Shown piece by piece: positions 1 through 10,360 of a DNA stretch of 64,000 bases. Position 1 is the first letter of the stretch; each line of letters begins with the position of its first letter. Origin of the DNA: Cryobacterium psychrotolerans (lineage in GTDB: Bacteria; Actinomycetota; Actinomycetes; Actinomycetales; Microbacteriaceae); assembly GCF_900101115.1 (NCBI RefSeq), contig NZ_FNFU01000006.1:109037-173036 (forward strand), written 5' to 3'. A program made the position numbers and the translations under genes. Below the pieces are notes generated by a model. That model did no database searches. It was not told the DNA's origin and saw only the letters and a list, made by a program, of their open reading frames with translations.

Positions 1-1336
<1,336 letters not shown>

Positions 1337-1338
1337 GA

Positions 1339-2214
1339 TCAGACCTCCCGCGTCTTGCGTGCGCCGAACAGGCCCTGGGGCCGCAGGATCAGGATCAGGA
1401 ACAGCAGCCCGAACGCCACCATGTCCCGCCAGGAACTGCCGATGTAATTCACGGCGAGCACCTCGGACAGGCCCAGGATCAGGCCGCCGACCAGGGCGCC
1501 GGGCAGGGATCCCATCCCGCCGACGACGATCACGGCCAGGGCCTTGAGCTCCACCGCGTGGCCGATTCCAAGCTGGGCGGCGTTGACGTTGAGGGTGAAC
1601 AGCACACCGGCCACGGCGCCCAGCGCCGAGGAGATGGCGAAGGTGGTGCTGCTGATCCGGCCCACGTTCAGCCCCAGCACGGCGGCGGCGTGGGGGTTCT
1701 CGGCGATCGTGCGCATCCCGCGGCCCAGCTTGGATTTGGCGACCAGCCAGGTCAGCACGACCATCAGCGACACGCTGATGACCAGGATGATCACCTGCAG
1801 CAGGGAGACGGTGGCGCCGAGGATCTCAAACCGGGCCTGCGGGAACGCGTCGGCCGGGAAGCGCCGGGTGTCCGCTCCGAACAGCGCCTGGAGCAGCGAG
1901 AGGATGATCGCCCCGAACGCGATCGAGGAGATCAGCCCCGCGAAGTGCGCATCGTGCCGTCCGGCGAGCGGCCGGAACGCGATCCGTTCGATCAGGACGC
2001 CCAGCAGGGCGCCCAGGACGAGCACCAGCGGGATGGCCAGCCAGATCGAAATCCCGAACCGCGACACCACCTCGATCCCCACCAGCGCGCCGGCCGTGAA
2101 GACCGAGGCGTGAGCCAGGTTCAGCCGGTCCAGGATGCCGAACACCAGCGTGAAACCGATGGCGAACAGCGCATAGATCGAACCGAGAAAGATCCCGTCG
2201 AGAAAGAGTTGCAT
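1339..2214 (-). CDS. livH: Branched-chain amino acid ABC transporter permease LivH
   Basis: Integral membrane permease, partner of the LivM-LivG fusion. The protein is 291 aa from the ATG at 2214, beginning MQLFLDGIFLGSIYALFAIG, typical of LivH, with about eight hydrophobic segments. An upstream in-frame start adding 17 residues is possible, but those residues are hydrophilic and fall in the hairpin region between genes, so I prefer 2214. It is the second gene of an operon that begins with the binding protein at 3474 and is followed after 2 nt by the permease-ATPase fusion. The family usually moves leucine/isoleucine/valine, but many homologues move amides, urea or aromatic compounds. Confidence 0.9.
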   Translation of the reverse strand: MQLFLDGIFLGSIYALFAIGFTLVFGILDRLNLAHASVFTAGALVGIEVVSRFGISIWLAIPLVLVLGALLGVLIERIAFRPLAGRHDAHFAGLISSIAFGAIILSLLQALFGADTRRFPADAFPQARFEILGATVSLLQVIILVISVSLMVVLTWLVAKSKLGRGMRTIAENPHAAAVLGLNVGRISSTTFAISSALGAVAGVLFTLNVNAAQLGIGHAVELKALAVIVVGGMGSLPGALVGGLILGLSEVLAVNYIGSSWRDMVAFGLLFLILILRPQGLFGARKTREV

Positions 2215-2232
2215 GGTGACGTCCCTGTTATC

Positions 2233-2269
2233 GGTCGTGTGCCGCCCGGAATCCGGGCGGCACACGACC
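2233..2269 (-). terminator. Attenuator-like hairpin between binding protein and permease genes
   Basis: A perfect 17-bp inverted repeat with a 3-nt loop (arms 2233-2249 and 2253-2269) lies in the 87-nt gap between the binding-protein stop and the livH start. There is no T-tract, so partial termination or mRNA stabilisation is more likely than full termination. This is the usual way an excess of binding protein over membrane subunits is obtained. The role is inferred. Confidence 0.6.
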
Positions 2270-2301
2270 TGAGCGAGGCGGAGCGGGGTGCGCGGGTCAG
2301 G

Positions 2302-3474
2302 CTACTCCAGGATGGCGAACTTGCCGTCCTTGACCACCTGCACGAGTGCGTCGTGCACGGCGTCGCGGTTTTCGTTCAGGCTCACGTCGCCCAGCACGGT
2401 GGGCACGTCGGTGATGTCACCGAGCCCCGCCTTGATGGCCTCGCGCTCCGCCGAGCACTCGGCGCGAACCGCGTGGTCGATGATCTGCAGCCCGGCATAC
2501 GCCTGCGCCGAGAACTGGTCGGGGGCGGCATCGAACTTCGCGGTGTAGTCCTCGATGAACTTCACGTTCTGCTCGTTGTCGGAGGCCGAGTTCCACGCGG
2601 CACCCACGATGACGCCCTCGGCGGCTTTTCCGGCGCCCTTGATCAGGGCGGGGGAGTTGAAGCCGTTGCCGCCGATGATCGGGGTGTCGATGCCGATTTC
2701 GCGCGCCTGGGTGACCAGCGGCACGGCCGCGTCGATCAGGCCGGAGACGACGATCGCGTCGGCGTCGGACTTCTTGGCCTTGTTCAGCAGGGCGCGGAAG
2801 TCGGTGTCGGCCTTGGAGAAGGTCAGCGTGTCGGCGATGTCGACGCCCTCGTCCTTGAGAGCCGCGGCAAAGGCCTGGTAGCCGGATTCGGTGAAGGCGT
2901 CGTCGTTGCTGTACATCACGACGACCTTCTTCACGTCGAGGGTCTCGACGGCCGCCTTGATGGTCTGCGGAATGACGGCATCCTCGGTCAGGGAGTCCCG
3001 GAAGATGTAGTCGCCGATTTCCGTGATGCCGGCAGCGGTGTTGGACACACCGAGCACGGGGACCTTGGCGTCCTGGGCGATCGGGTTCGTCTGCTTGGCC
3101 GTGTTCGACAGCGTCGGGCCGATGATGACGGCGGCGCCGGAAGCGATCAGGGTGTCGAACACCTGGATGGCCTGCTTGGGGTCGGTCGCGTCGTCCTCGA
3201 CGGTGAGCTCGTAGGTGACCCCGCCGACCTTGTTCAGGTCTTCGACGGCGAGTTCGAGCGCGTTCTTCTGGCTCGCGCCGTACTGCGCTGCCGCTCCGGT
3301 CAGGCTGAAGGCCGCGGAGATCGGCACGGCGGACTTGATGACGCAATCCGCTCCGGTGCCGGATCCGGTCGCGCCGTCATCCTTCGTTCCGTTGCCGGAC
3401 GTGGTGCTGCACCCGGTGATGGCGAGCAATAATGCGGAACCGCAGACAGCGGCAGAGAACAGTTTTTTTCTCAT
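2302..3474 (-). CDS. ABC transporter substrate-binding lipoprotein (Leu/Ile/Val-binding family)
   Basis: Extracytoplasmic ligand receptor of the importer. It is 390 aa from the ATG at 3474, preceded by an excellent AAGGAGG site about 8 nt upstream. The N-terminus MRKKLF is followed by a hydrophobic core and a lipobox ending ITGC near residue 21, so it is a lipid-anchored protein. The body is a periplasmic-binding type 1 fold: an N-terminal lobe with [13 protein letters not shown], the phrase [18 protein letters not shown], and the pattern [17 protein letters not shown] typical of Peripla_BP_6 proteins. It is first in the operon, ahead of the hairpin at 2233-2269. A longer frame extends upstream to 3690, but the extra residues are arginine/proline-rich and lie before the ribosome site. 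The ligand is not determinable. Confidence 0.92.
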   Translation of the reverse strand: MRKKLFSAAVCGSALLLAITGCSTTSGNGTKDDGATGSGTGADCVIKSAVPISAAFSLTGAAAQYGASQKNALELAVEDLNKVGGVTYELTVEDDATDPKQAIQVFDTLIASGAAVIIGPTLSNTAKQTNPIAQDAKVPVLGVSNTAAGITEIGDYIFRDSLTEDAVIPQTIKAAVETLDVKKVVVMYSNDDAFTESGYQAFAAALKDEGVDIADTLTFSKADTDFRALLNKAKKSDADAIVVSGLIDAAVPLVTQAREIGIDTPIIGGNGFNSPALIKGAGKAAEGVIVGAAWNSASDNEQNVKFIEDYTAKFDAAPDQFSAQAYAGLQIIDHAVRAECSAEREAIKAGLGDITDVPTVLGDVSLNENRDAVHDALVQVVKDGKFAILE

Positions 3475-3607
3475 CGTGTGGACCTCCTTGGCCAAAGGCG
3501 AGTTTACCGTCCTACCCCCGGGAGGGGAGGGCCGCGGGGGTGGAATGGGCGTTTCGATTTGGTCACGGGCGGGAATCAACCGGCCGGGCCCCCGGTTGCA
3601 CCGAGGG

Positions 3608-4651
3608 ATGAAAACGCTACCGATCAACGTGCTCGACCTGGCCGCCCGCCTCGCCGGCGGAACCAACGCGGAGGCCGTGGCCGGCAGCATCCGCCTCGCC
3701 CAGGCCGCGGAAAACCTCGGCTACGACCGGTTCTGGGTCGCCGAGCACCACAACATGCCGGCGATCGCCTCGAGCGCCCCGCCGGTGCTGATCGCGGGCA
3801 TCGCGGCCCGCACCGAGCGCATCCGGGTCGGCTCCGGCGGCGTCATGCTGCCCAACCACGCCCCGCTCGTCGTGGCCGAACAGTTCGGCACCCTGCGCGC
3901 CCTGTACGGCGACCGGATCGACCTCGGGATCGGCCGGGCGCCCGGCACGGATGGCGCCACCGCGATGGCCCTGCGCCGCAGCACCGAGGGCCTCGGCGTC
4001 GACGACTTCCCCCAGCAGCTCGTGGACCTGATCGGCTTCTTCCACGGCGGCATGGACGAGGCCAACCCGATGCGCACCATCACCGCCTACCCCGGGCTCG
4101 GCGATGCCCCGCAGATGTGGCTGCTCGGCTCGAGCGGCTTCAGCGCGCAGGTCGCCGCCGCCCTCGGGCTGCCGTTCGCCTTCGCCCACCACTTCGCCGG
4201 CGAGAACACGGAGGCCGCGCTCGCCATCTACCGCGAGCGGTTCGAGCCGAGCCGCTTCCTCACCGCGCCGCACACGATGATCGCCGTCGGCCTGGTCAGC
4301 GACGACGACCCCGAGGTGGTGCGCCGGGAGTCGCTGCCCGGGCTGCTCACCTTCCTCCGGATGCGCCAGGGCCAGAAGCCCGAGCCGGTGTCGATCGCCG
4401 AGGCGCTCGCCTACGAGTTCTCGCCGCCGGAGCGGGACTTCATCGAGGCCCGGAACCGGCGCCAGGCCGTCGGCACCCCGGCCGAGGTGGACGCCAAGCT
4501 GACCGCGCTGCTCGAGTCGACCGGCGCGGACGAGCTGATGCTCAGCTCCCAGGCGTCGACGCTCGCCGGCCGCATCCGCTCGCTCGAGATCGTGGCCGCC
4601 CTCCGCGCCCCCGCTCCCGCGCCAGCCCCCGCCCTCGCCCGGGTGCCCTGA
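3608..4651 (+). CDS. LLM-class flavin-dependent oxidoreductase (MsnO8-like)
   Basis: Probable luciferase-like monooxygenase or F420/FMN-dependent oxidoreductase, cytosolic, 347 aa. The start ATG at 3608 gives [18 protein letters not shown], and the phrases [22 protein letters not shown] and [12 protein letters not shown] match the 'LLM class flavin-dependent oxidoreductase' group with a TIM-barrel fold. The frame is open upstream to 3215, but that part overlaps the divergent binding-protein gene in antisense and is not coding. It is transcribed divergently from the ABC operon across 133 nt and is followed immediately by palindrome A1. The substrate is unknown. Confidence 0.85.
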   Translation: MKTLPINVLDLAARLAGGTNAEAVAGSIRLAQAAENLGYDRFWVAEHHNMPAIASSAPPVLIAGIAARTERIRVGSGGVMLPNHAPLVVAEQFGTLRALYGDRIDLGIGRAPGTDGATAMALRRSTEGLGVDDFPQQLVDLIGFFHGGMDEANPMRTITAYPGLGDAPQMWLLGSSGFSAQVAAALGLPFAFAHHFAGENTEAALAIYRERFEPSRFLTAPHTMIAVGLVSDDDPEVVRRESLPGLLTFLRMRQGQKPEPVSIAEALAYEFSPPERDFIEARNRRQAVGTPAEVDAKLTALLESTGADELMLSSQASTLAGRIRSLEIVAALRAPAPAPAPALARVP

Positions 4652-4663
4652 CCCTTTTTTCTC

Positions 4664-4722
4664 GTGAGGGGTCGCAAATCGACCTTCCCGGCGCCAACGA
4701 AGGTCGATTTGCGACCCCTCAC
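4664..4722. repeat. Intergenic palindrome A1 (59 nt: 24 + 11 + 24)
   Basis: Perfect 24-bp arms begin GTGAGGGGTCGCAAATCG and end in ACCTTC/GAAGGT around an 11-nt spacer. It begins 12 nt after the oxidoreductase stop. Together with the near-identical A2 (5702-5760) it brackets the single gene at 4773-5705. A run of T lies just before it on the plus strand, not after it. Confidence 0.95.
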
Positions 4723-4772
4723 GCGCCGGCCGCCGGCGGCGCCTGTGGATAACCCCGACCCCGAGGCTCCGG

Positions 4773-5705
4773 ATGCGGCACTCTGGGCGCGTGGCCTCCC
4801 GACTTCCGCTCCCGCCAGGGCTCCGCGACGGCTCATTCACCACCCGAACGGCCGCCGCCCGGGGTATCGGCGAGGGTCGGCTGCGAGGCCCGGACCTCGC
4901 CCGTCCGTTCCACGGCATCCGCTCGCCCGACTCCCCGGTCTCGGTCTACGAGCGGGCGGGGGCGCTCCAGCTGCGGATGCCGGACGCCGCGTTCTTCTGC
5001 ACGGTCACGGCCGCCCTGATCCTGGGCATCCCGCTCCCGCCGAGGCTGGCCCGGGCGCCGCAGCTCCACGTCGGCATGCCGGCGCCGATGCGCGCGTACC
5101 GGGCCGCCGGATCCATCGGCCACAAGCTTCAACTCGGCCCGGATGACGTTGGCGAGCGGCAGGGGCTTCGGCTGACCACGGCCGCGCGCACGTGGTGCGA
5201 CCTCGCCGCCGTCCTCGACGTCGAGGACCTCGTGGCCGCGGGGGACTACATCATCCACCACCGGCATCCGCTCGCCGGCCGCGCGGACCTGGCGGCCGCC
5301 GCCGACCGCCACCCGGCCCGGCGCTGGCGAGCGCGCCTGCTGGAAGCGCTGGGGCTGCTGGACGACCGTGCCGAGTCGCCGCCCGAGTCGGTCATCCGCG
5401 TGACGATCGTTCGCGCCGGCATCCTGGGCCTCGCGGTCAACCATCCGATCGCGGATGCGTTCGGCCGGGTCATCGCCCGGGCCGACCTCTGCTTTCCCGT
5501 GCACCGGGTCATCTTCGAGTACCAGGGCGATTACCATCGCAGCGAGCCGGATCGGTGGCGCAAGGACCGCACCCGGGTCGCCCGGCTCACGGCTCTGGGC
5601 TGGCACGTCGTCGAGATCGCCGCCGACGAGCTCGCCGACCGACGGATGCTGCTGCGCCTGATCCGGGACACCCTCGCCCTGCATCCGCCGGTATCCCGCC
5701 GGTGA
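4773..5705 (+). CDS. DUF559-domain protein with N-terminal winged-helix-like region (putative PD-(D/E)XK nuclease fold)
   Basis: 310 aa, function unproven. The C-terminal third contains ESVIRVTIVRAG, then ADLCFPVHRVIFEYQGDYHR and GWHVVEIAADEL. This resembles the Asp...Glu-x-Gln/Lys pattern of DUF559/VSR-like endonuclease folds. The N-terminal part resembles the AbiEi-antitoxin-like helical region that often accompanies this domain in actinobacteria. Such genes are numerous and patchy in actinobacterial genomes. The chosen ATG at 4773 has GAGG about 6 nt upstream; a GTG at 4791 is an alternative. The stop codon overlaps the first bases of palindrome A2, and A1 lies just upstream, so the gene is a bracketed cassette. 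Nuclease activity is inference. Confidence 0.7.
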   Translation: MRHSGRVASRLPLPPGLRDGSFTTRTAAARGIGEGRLRGPDLARPFHGIRSPDSPVSVYERAGALQLRMPDAAFFCTVTAALILGIPLPPRLARAPQLHVGMPAPMRAYRAAGSIGHKLQLGPDDVGERQGLRLTTAARTWCDLAAVLDVEDLVAAGDYIIHHRHPLAGRADLAAAADRHPARRWRARLLEALGLLDDRAESPPESVIRVTIVRAGILGLAVNHPIADAFGRVIARADLCFPVHRVIFEYQGDYHRSEPDRWRKDRTRVARLTALGWHVVEIAADELADRRMLLRLIRDTLALHPPVSRR

Positions 5706-5760
5706 GGGGTCGCAAATCGACCTTCCCAGGCCCAACGAAGGTCGATTTGCGACCCCTCAC
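5702..5760. repeat. Intergenic palindrome A2 (59 nt: 24 + 11 + 24)
   Basis: Same perfect 24-bp arms as A1. The 11-nt spacer (CCAGGCCCAAC) differs from that of A1 (CCGGCGCCAAC) at only a few positions. It overlaps the stop codon of the DUF559-type gene and lies between that gene and the convergent tRNA-Pro. Confidence 0.95.
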
Positions 5761-5771
5761 AGGGAGAAAGC

Positions 5772-5800
5772 AGAAGGGCCGCACGATGTGCGGCCCTTCT
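5772..5800 (-). terminator. Hairpin terminator downstream of tRNA-Pro
   Basis: AGAAGGGCCGCAC and GTGCGGCCCTTCT form a 13-bp perfect stem with a 3-nt loop. On the minus strand it follows the tRNA by about 10 nt and is followed by a T/C-rich stretch. Confidence 0.75.
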
Positions 5801-5809
5801 GTACTGCTG

Positions 5810-5883
5810 TCGGGGTAACAGGATTTGAACCTGCGACCTCGTCGTCCCGAACGACGCGCGCTACCAAGCTGCGCCATACCCCG
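5810..5883 (-). tRNA. tRNA-Pro (anticodon CGG)
   Basis: The minus strand folds into a standard cloverleaf: acceptor CGGGGTA pairs with TACCCCG, the D-arm has GCGCAGCTTGGTAGCGC, the anticodon loop is TTCGGGA giving CGG, and the T-arm carries GGTTCAAATCC. The discriminator is A at 5810. CCA is not encoded. Confidence 0.95.
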
Positions 5884-5958
5884 ATGGCCCGTGGGCCTCC
5901 ACAAGTATAGATCGAAAATCGGGCGTCCGCTGACGGAGCTCGCGACCCGGCGGATCGG

Positions 5959-6930
5959 CTAGGCGCCGATGAGGGTGAGCAGTGTCGCCTCGGGCGGGCA
6001 GGCGAACCGCACGGGGGCGTAGATCGAGGTGCCGAGGCCGGCCGACACGTGCAGGTAAGACGTGTGCAGGCCGGAGTCCCACAGGCTCAGGCCCTTGACC
6101 TGGGCGCGCGGGATGTCGCAGTTGGTGACGAGCGCGCCGAAGCCGGGCACGCAGACCTGGCCGCCGTGGGTGTGCCCGGCGAGGATCAGTTGCGCGCCGT
6201 GGTTCACGAAGGAGTTGAGCACCCGCTGGTACGGAGCGTGGCTGACGCCGATCGTGACGGTGGGCCGCGGTTCGGGCGCCTTCCCAGGGTCCGGCCACGT
6301 CTCGTCGGCCAGCGGGTCGTTCGCACGCAGGTCGTCGATCGCCCGCGTGATGAGGTCGAGCCGGTCCAGGCCGTGGTGCGGGTCGTCCACGCCGAAGAAC
6401 TCCAGGCGGGTCCCGTTCAGCTCGAGCGCGACGGCCGCGTTGTCGATGTCGGTCCAGCCGAGCGCGGCGAAGACGCCGTGCAGGCCGGTGATGTCGAGTG
6501 CCCGCGGCTGCGACTGGCTGCGGACGGACGGGCCGCCGAAGTATGTGAACGGGTTGAGCGGGCGCGGGCCGACGTAGTCGTTCGAGCCGTTCACGAAGAC
6601 GCCGGGGATGCCGGCGAACGGCGCCAGGGCATACTCGACGCCCGGGATGCCGTCTTCATGCCCGAGGTTGTCACCGGTGTTGACGATGAGGTCGGGCTTC
6701 AGCTCGGCGAGCCCGCGCACCCACTCCTGCTTCTCGGACTGCCACGGTGCCATGTGCATGTCGGACAGGTGCAGCACCCTGATCGGGTCGGAGCCGGGCG
6801 CGAGCACGGGCACCGAGATCTCGCGCAGGGTGAAGCGCTTGCGTTCGACCAGGGCGCCCCAGGCGAGCGCGGCCAGGCCCGCCGCGCCTAGCGCGACGGC
6901 GGCCGATCCGACGAGGCGTCCCCGGGTCAT
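5959..6930 (-). CDS. Metallophosphoesterase (YkuE-like), membrane-anchored
   Basis: 323 aa calcineurin-like phosphoesterase. An N-terminal hydrophobic segment (residues 8-26) suggests a membrane anchor or uncleaved signal. The metal-binding signature is complete: LHLSDMH near residue 54, NTGDN near 86, GSNDY (the GNHD position, with S and Y substituted) near 115, a His in GVSHAPYQR, and GHTHGGQ near 255. The family includes phosphodiesterases acting on lipids or cell-wall precursors; no specific substrate can be assigned. Its ATG overlaps the PBP stop by 4 nt (ATGA), so it is translationally coupled to the penicillin-binding protein, which supports a cell-envelope role. Confidence 0.9.
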   Translation of the reverse strand: MTRGRLVGSAAVALGAAGLAALAWGALVERKRFTLREISVPVLAPGSDPIRVLHLSDMHMAPWQSEKQEWVRGLAELKPDLIVNTGDNLGHEDGIPGVEYALAPFAGIPGVFVNGSNDYVGPRPLNPFTYFGGPSVRSQSQPRALDITGLHGVFAALGWTDIDNAAVALELNGTRLEFFGVDDPHHGLDRLDLITRAIDDLRANDPLADETWPDPGKAPEPRPTVTIGVSHAPYQRVLNSFVNHGAQLILAGHTHGGQVCVPGFGALVTNCDIPRAQVKGLSLWDSGLHTSYLHVSAGLGTSIYAPVRFACPPEATLLTLIGA

Positions 6931-9482
6931 GGTTTCTTGCCTGGCTCGGCGCCGAGCTTGCCGACGACGATCGTCACAGCACCGCCCGACTTCATCCCGG
7001 TGCCGGCACCCGGATCCATCGAGATCACCTTGCCCACCTGCGACGGATCGGTGACGGCCTCTTCCTTTTTATTGACCTTGAATCCCGCCAGCGCGGCCGT
7101 GGCCTCGGCCTCGGTCTTACCGACGACGTCCGGCAGGATCTTCAGCTGGCCGTTGCTCGTGAAAATGGTGATGGTGGAGCCGCGGGCCGTGCGGGTTCCG
7201 CCGGCCGGGTCGGTGCCTGCCACGGTGCCGGCGGGCATCTCGGAGTCGACGTCGCCGCCGTCCACGGCGTCGAACCCGGCGCCGGAGAGGATGGCACGTG
7301 CTTCGTCCATCGACTTGCCGCGCACGTCGGGCACGGTCGCCTGGGGCGCCTGGATGAGCTTGAACGTGGGTTCGGGGAAGGACTCTCCGCCGTACTTCGC
7401 GTTGGCTACCGACATGATGTCGGGCCACATCTCGTGGCGGGCAAGCGAGACCTGTTCGCCGTTGTCGAAGTGTTGCTTCCGCTGGCTGAGCGTTCCGGTG
7501 ACGCTGACCACGCCGACCACCGTGGCCACCTTGGACGAGGCTCCGCTCATCCAGGTGTCCTTGGCGCCGTCCGTGGTTCCGGTCTTGCCGATCATCGGCA
7601 CGTTCGGGTAGGTGCCGTAGTTGGAACTCCGGCCGGTTCCGTCCGTCATGACGCGCTGCATGGCGTAGGTCATGCCCGCGGCGACATCCGGGGTGACGGA
7701 CTGGGTGCACTTCGACTTCGGCACCGGCAGCTCATCGCCGCCCGGGCCGGTGATCCGGTCGATCACAACGGGGGAGCAGGTCTTGCCCTTGTTGGCGATC
7801 CCGGCGAAGGCGACGGCCATGGTCAGCGGTGCGACCTCGTTGGTTCCGAGCACGGCGCTGGCGCCCTTCTCCAGGTCCTTACCGTCGGCGCGGTGCACGC
7901 CGAAGGCCTCGGCGGTCTTCTTGATGCCGCAGAGGTCGAGTTTCTTCGCCATCCCGATGAAGCCCGTGTTGATCGAGCCGACCGTCGACTGGAGGGCGCT
8001 GTAGTTGCTGCCGCCCTCGTTCTGGTCGTTGCGCGGGTTGAACCCGGGGAAGCTGATGGGGCCGTCGCAGCTGTCCTGGAACGTTCCCCAGTCGGCCTTG
8101 CGGCGGGAATCGGCGCGCTCGTTGAGCGTGTGCCCCTCCTTGAGCCACTCGCCCAGCGTGAAGACCTTGTACGTCGATCCGGGCTGGAAACCGAGCGAGC
8201 CGCCCTCGGTCTTGTCGGTGTTGTAGTTCAGGCCGGAATAGTTGCGGCCGGTGGCCTGCACGGCCGGGTCCTGGCTGTAGTCCTTGTTCTGCACCATCGC
8301 GAGCACGCGTCCGGTGCCCACCTGCACGCTCGAGACGACGCCGCCGACGTCGCCGCCGCTCCAGACCTTGGGCACGTGCTTGTTCATCGTGTCGATCGCG
8401 GCGACCTGGAGGTCCAGGTCGAGGGTCGTGTAGACGTTGTATCCGCCGCGGCGGAAGTTGAGCAGACGGGTCTCCCGGTCTTCGCCGAAGGTGGGGTCGT
8501 TGAGCAGCTTCTTCGCGACGTAGTCACAGAAGTAGGCGCTGGAACCCGCGGTCTGGCATCCGGTGCTCGGCTCGGTGATCTTCGGCTCGACCGCCGTCTT
8601 GATGGCTGCGTCGTGATCCTTCTGGCTGATCTTCTTGTGCTTGAGCATCTCGCCGAGGATGTAGTCGCGGCGGTCCTTGTTGGCCGCATACCCGTTCGCC
8701 GCGCCGTTGGTCTCGCTCTTCGGCCGGTCGAGCTGGAACTTGACCGGGTGGTTCACGATGGCGACGAGGCTGGCCGCCTGCGGCAGGGTGAGCTTTGCCG
8801 CGGTGGTGCCGAAGTAGTAGTTCGATGCGGCTTCGATGCCGTAGACGGTGCCGCCGAAGCCGGTGATGTTGAGGTACTGGCGAAGGATGTCGTCCTTCTC
8901 GTACTTCTTCTCAACGCCGATGGCGAGGCGCATTTCCTTGAGCTTGCGGTCCGGCGTCGTCTTCGTGGCGGTGTCGTAGCACGCGTCGTGCTTTTCCTTG
9001 TCGTCGATGACCTCGCACTTCTGCACGAGCACATTCTTGACGTACTGCTGGGTGATGGATGATCCACCCTGGGTTCCGCTGCCGGAGACGGTCTTCACCG
9101 TGGCGCGCACGGTGCCCTGCAGGTCGACGCCGTTGTGCTCGTAGAAACGGGGGTCCTCACCGGCGATCGCGGCGTCCTTGGCGAACTGGCTGATCGCATC
9201 CGACTCGACCTCGACCCGGTTCTGGTCGTAGAACGACGCCAGGAGCACGGTCTTTTTTTCCTTGTTCGTGGCGTAGATGTTGCTCTTCTGCGACAGCTGG
9301 TCGATGGCCAGGTAGTCGGGCAGGTTCTCGAAGACGTTGATCGTGTTCGTCGCGGCCATGCCGGAAACGGCGATTGCGGGGGTGATTGCGGCGGTGACGA
9401 GCACCCCAGCGACAGCACTCATGGCGACGAAACCGATGAAGCCGCCGAGAGCCCCGCTAACCGTACGTTTTTTGGCAGACAT
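6927..9482 (-). CDS. ponA: Bifunctional class A penicillin-binding protein with two PASTA domains
   Basis: Peptidoglycan glycosyltransferase and transpeptidase at the outer membrane face, about 851 aa from the ATG at 9482. An in-frame TTG at 9503 would add seven residues; neither start has a good ribosome site. Order: short cytoplasmic tail, TM helix (about 10-35), GT51 domain with AGEDPRFYEHNGVD and GGSSITQQYVKN, then a transpeptidase domain with the STYK tetrad (PGSTYKVF), SIN (GSINTGF) and KTGTT. The C-terminus carries two PASTA repeats (VPDVRGKSMDEA and LPDVVGKTEAEA), as in actinobacterial PonA1/PonA2. It is followed by the coupled metallophosphoesterase. Only 50 nt separate its start from the divergent small gene at 9533. 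Confidence 0.95.
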   Translation of the reverse strand: MSAKKRTVSGALGGFIGFVAMSAVAGVLVTAAITPAIAVSGMAATNTINVFENLPDYLAIDQLSQKSNIYATNKEKKTVLLASFYDQNRVEVESDAISQFAKDAAIAGEDPRFYEHNGVDLQGTVRATVKTVSGSGTQGGSSITQQYVKNVLVQKCEVIDDKEKHDACYDTATKTTPDRKLKEMRLAIGVEKKYEKDDILRQYLNITGFGGTVYGIEAASNYYFGTTAAKLTLPQAASLVAIVNHPVKFQLDRPKSETNGAANGYAANKDRRDYILGEMLKHKKISQKDHDAAIKTAVEPKITEPSTGCQTAGSSAYFCDYVAKKLLNDPTFGEDRETRLLNFRRGGYNVYTTLDLDLQVAAIDTMNKHVPKVWSGGDVGGVVSSVQVGTGRVLAMVQNKDYSQDPAVQATGRNYSGLNYNTDKTEGGSLGFQPGSTYKVFTLGEWLKEGHTLNERADSRRKADWGTFQDSCDGPISFPGFNPRNDQNEGGSNYSALQSTVGSINTGFIGMAKKLDLCGIKKTAEAFGVHRADGKDLEKGASAVLGTNEVAPLTMAVAFAGIANKGKTCSPVVIDRITGPGGDELPVPKSKCTQSVTPDVAAGMTYAMQRVMTDGTGRSSNYGTYPNVPMIGKTGTTDGAKDTWMSGASSKVATVVGVVSVTGTLSQRKQHFDNGEQVSLARHEMWPDIMSVANAKYGGESFPEPTFKLIQAPQATVPDVRGKSMDEARAILSGAGFDAVDGGDVDSEMPAGTVAGTDPAGGTRTARGSTITIFTSNGQLKILPDVVGKTEAEATAALAGFKVNKKEEAVTDPSQVGKVISMDPGAGTGMKSGGAVTIVVGKLGAEPGKKP

Positions 9483-9532
9483 AGACTTGAGCGTAAGGGA
9501 CAAAACTGAAAAACCGCCTGAATCGGAGACAC

Positions 9533-9703
9533 ATGCCAGCCTGGGAGTACCTCACAACGCCGCTGATGATCCACAACACAGCAGCAATCCTGAACAACTG
9601 GGGCTCTGATGGCTGGGAGCTCGTGCAGGTCGTCACCGGCCCGGAGGGCGGGCTCGTCGCCTACCTCAAGCGCCCGGTCGCCGCCGCCGTGAGCGGAGCC
9701 TGA
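9533..9703 (+). CDS. Small conserved protein, DUF4177-like (56 aa)
   Basis: A 56-residue frame from the ATG at 9533 with GGAGA 4 nt upstream. It begins MPAWEYLTTPLMIHNTAAIL and includes NNWGSDGWELVQV, the W-x-x-D-GWELV pattern of DUF4177-type small proteins found next to RidA in many actinobacteria. It ends 2 nt before the RidA start, so the two are very likely cotranscribed. The function is unknown. Confidence 0.85.
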   Translation: MPAWEYLTTPLMIHNTAAILNNWGSDGWELVQVVTGPEGGLVAYLKRPVAAAVSGA

Positions 9704-9705
9704 TC

Positions 9706-10176
9706 ATGTCGCAGATCGAGGCACGCCTGGCCGAGCTGGGCATCGACCTTCCCACCGTTGTTCCGCCGCTGGCCACGTATGTTCCGGCCGTCATCGCCGG
9801 TTCGCTGGTCTTCACCTCCGGCCAGCTGCCGATGGTGTCCGGCGCGCTGTCGGCCACCGGAAAGGTCGGCGACGGCCACGGGCTCGTCCCCGCAGCCGAC
9901 GCCAGGGAGTACGCGCGCCTCGCGGCGCTCAACGGGCTCGCCGCGATCAAGGCGGTCATCGGGTCGCTTGACCGGATCACGCAGGTCGTGAAGGTCACCG
10001 GTTTCGTCGCATCCGACCCGTCGTTCACCGGCCAGCCCGGCGTGATCAACGGCGCCTCCGAGGTGCTCGGCGAGATCTTCGGCGACCTGGGCCGGCACGC
10101 GCGGTCGGCCGTCGGCGTCGCCGTGCTGCCGCTGGACGCCCCGGTCGAGGTCGAGCTGGTCGTCGCCTTCGCCTGA
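9706..10176 (+). CDS. RidA-family enamine/imine deaminase
   Basis: Cytosolic trimeric RidA/YjgF/UK114-fold protein, 156 aa, at the long end of the family. It has LVFTSGQLPMVSG, the motif region RLAALNGLAAIKA, and the C-terminal VAVLPLDAPVEVELVVAFA. The conserved arginine usually seen in the GxVRI segment is replaced by an alanine-rich stretch (HARSAVGVAVLP has R earlier), so this is probably one of the RidA subgroups with an uncertain substrate rather than a proven 2-iminobutanoate deaminase. It is translated right after the DUF4177-like gene and followed by a hairpin and palindrome D1. Confidence 0.85.
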   Translation: MSQIEARLAELGIDLPTVVPPLATYVPAVIAGSLVFTSGQLPMVSGALSATGKVGDGHGLVPAADAREYARLAALNGLAAIKAVIGSLDRITQVVKVTGFVASDPSFTGQPGVINGASEVLGEIFGDLGRHARSAVGVAVLPLDAPVEVELVVAFA

Positions 10177-10186
10177 CCGGTCCGGG

Positions 10187-10219
10187 CAGGCTCGACCACC
10201 GGATCGGTGATCGAGCCTG
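10187..10219 (+). terminator. Hairpin after RidA gene
   Basis: A 15-bp stem with one mismatch (CAGGCTCGACCACCG and its complement) and a 3-nt loop starts 11 nt past the RidA stop. It has no T-tract. It probably terminates the DUF4177-RidA unit facing acsA. Confidence 0.6.
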
Positions 10220-10243
10220 TCAGCGCTCTGATCTCCGCCTGCG

Positions 10244-10341
10244 TGTGGCTAACTCAGGAGAATCCGGAACGTCGGGGCCAGCCGCCGGACTAGTCCGCGG
10301 GCACTGAGCGGGCCGCTCCCGAATCTCCTGAGTTAGCCACA
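10244..10341. repeat. Intergenic palindrome D1 (98 nt: about 21 + 56 + 21)
   Basis: The outer arms begin TGTGGCTAACTCAGGAGA, with one mismatch in 21. The unit is 98 nt, the same length as D2 and D3. The central spacer contains GTCCGCGG at the same offset as in D2. It lies between the convergent RidA and acsA genes. Confidence 0.9.
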
Positions 10342-10360
10342 GGGAATCCGCCGGACGGCC

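Noticed and set aside
4664..5760. A1-A2 considered as ends of an insertion sequence
   Set aside because: There is no transposase, no target-site duplication that I can see, and each end is a complete palindrome rather than one half of an inverted repeat pair. The cassette idea is kept as a finding, not an IS call.
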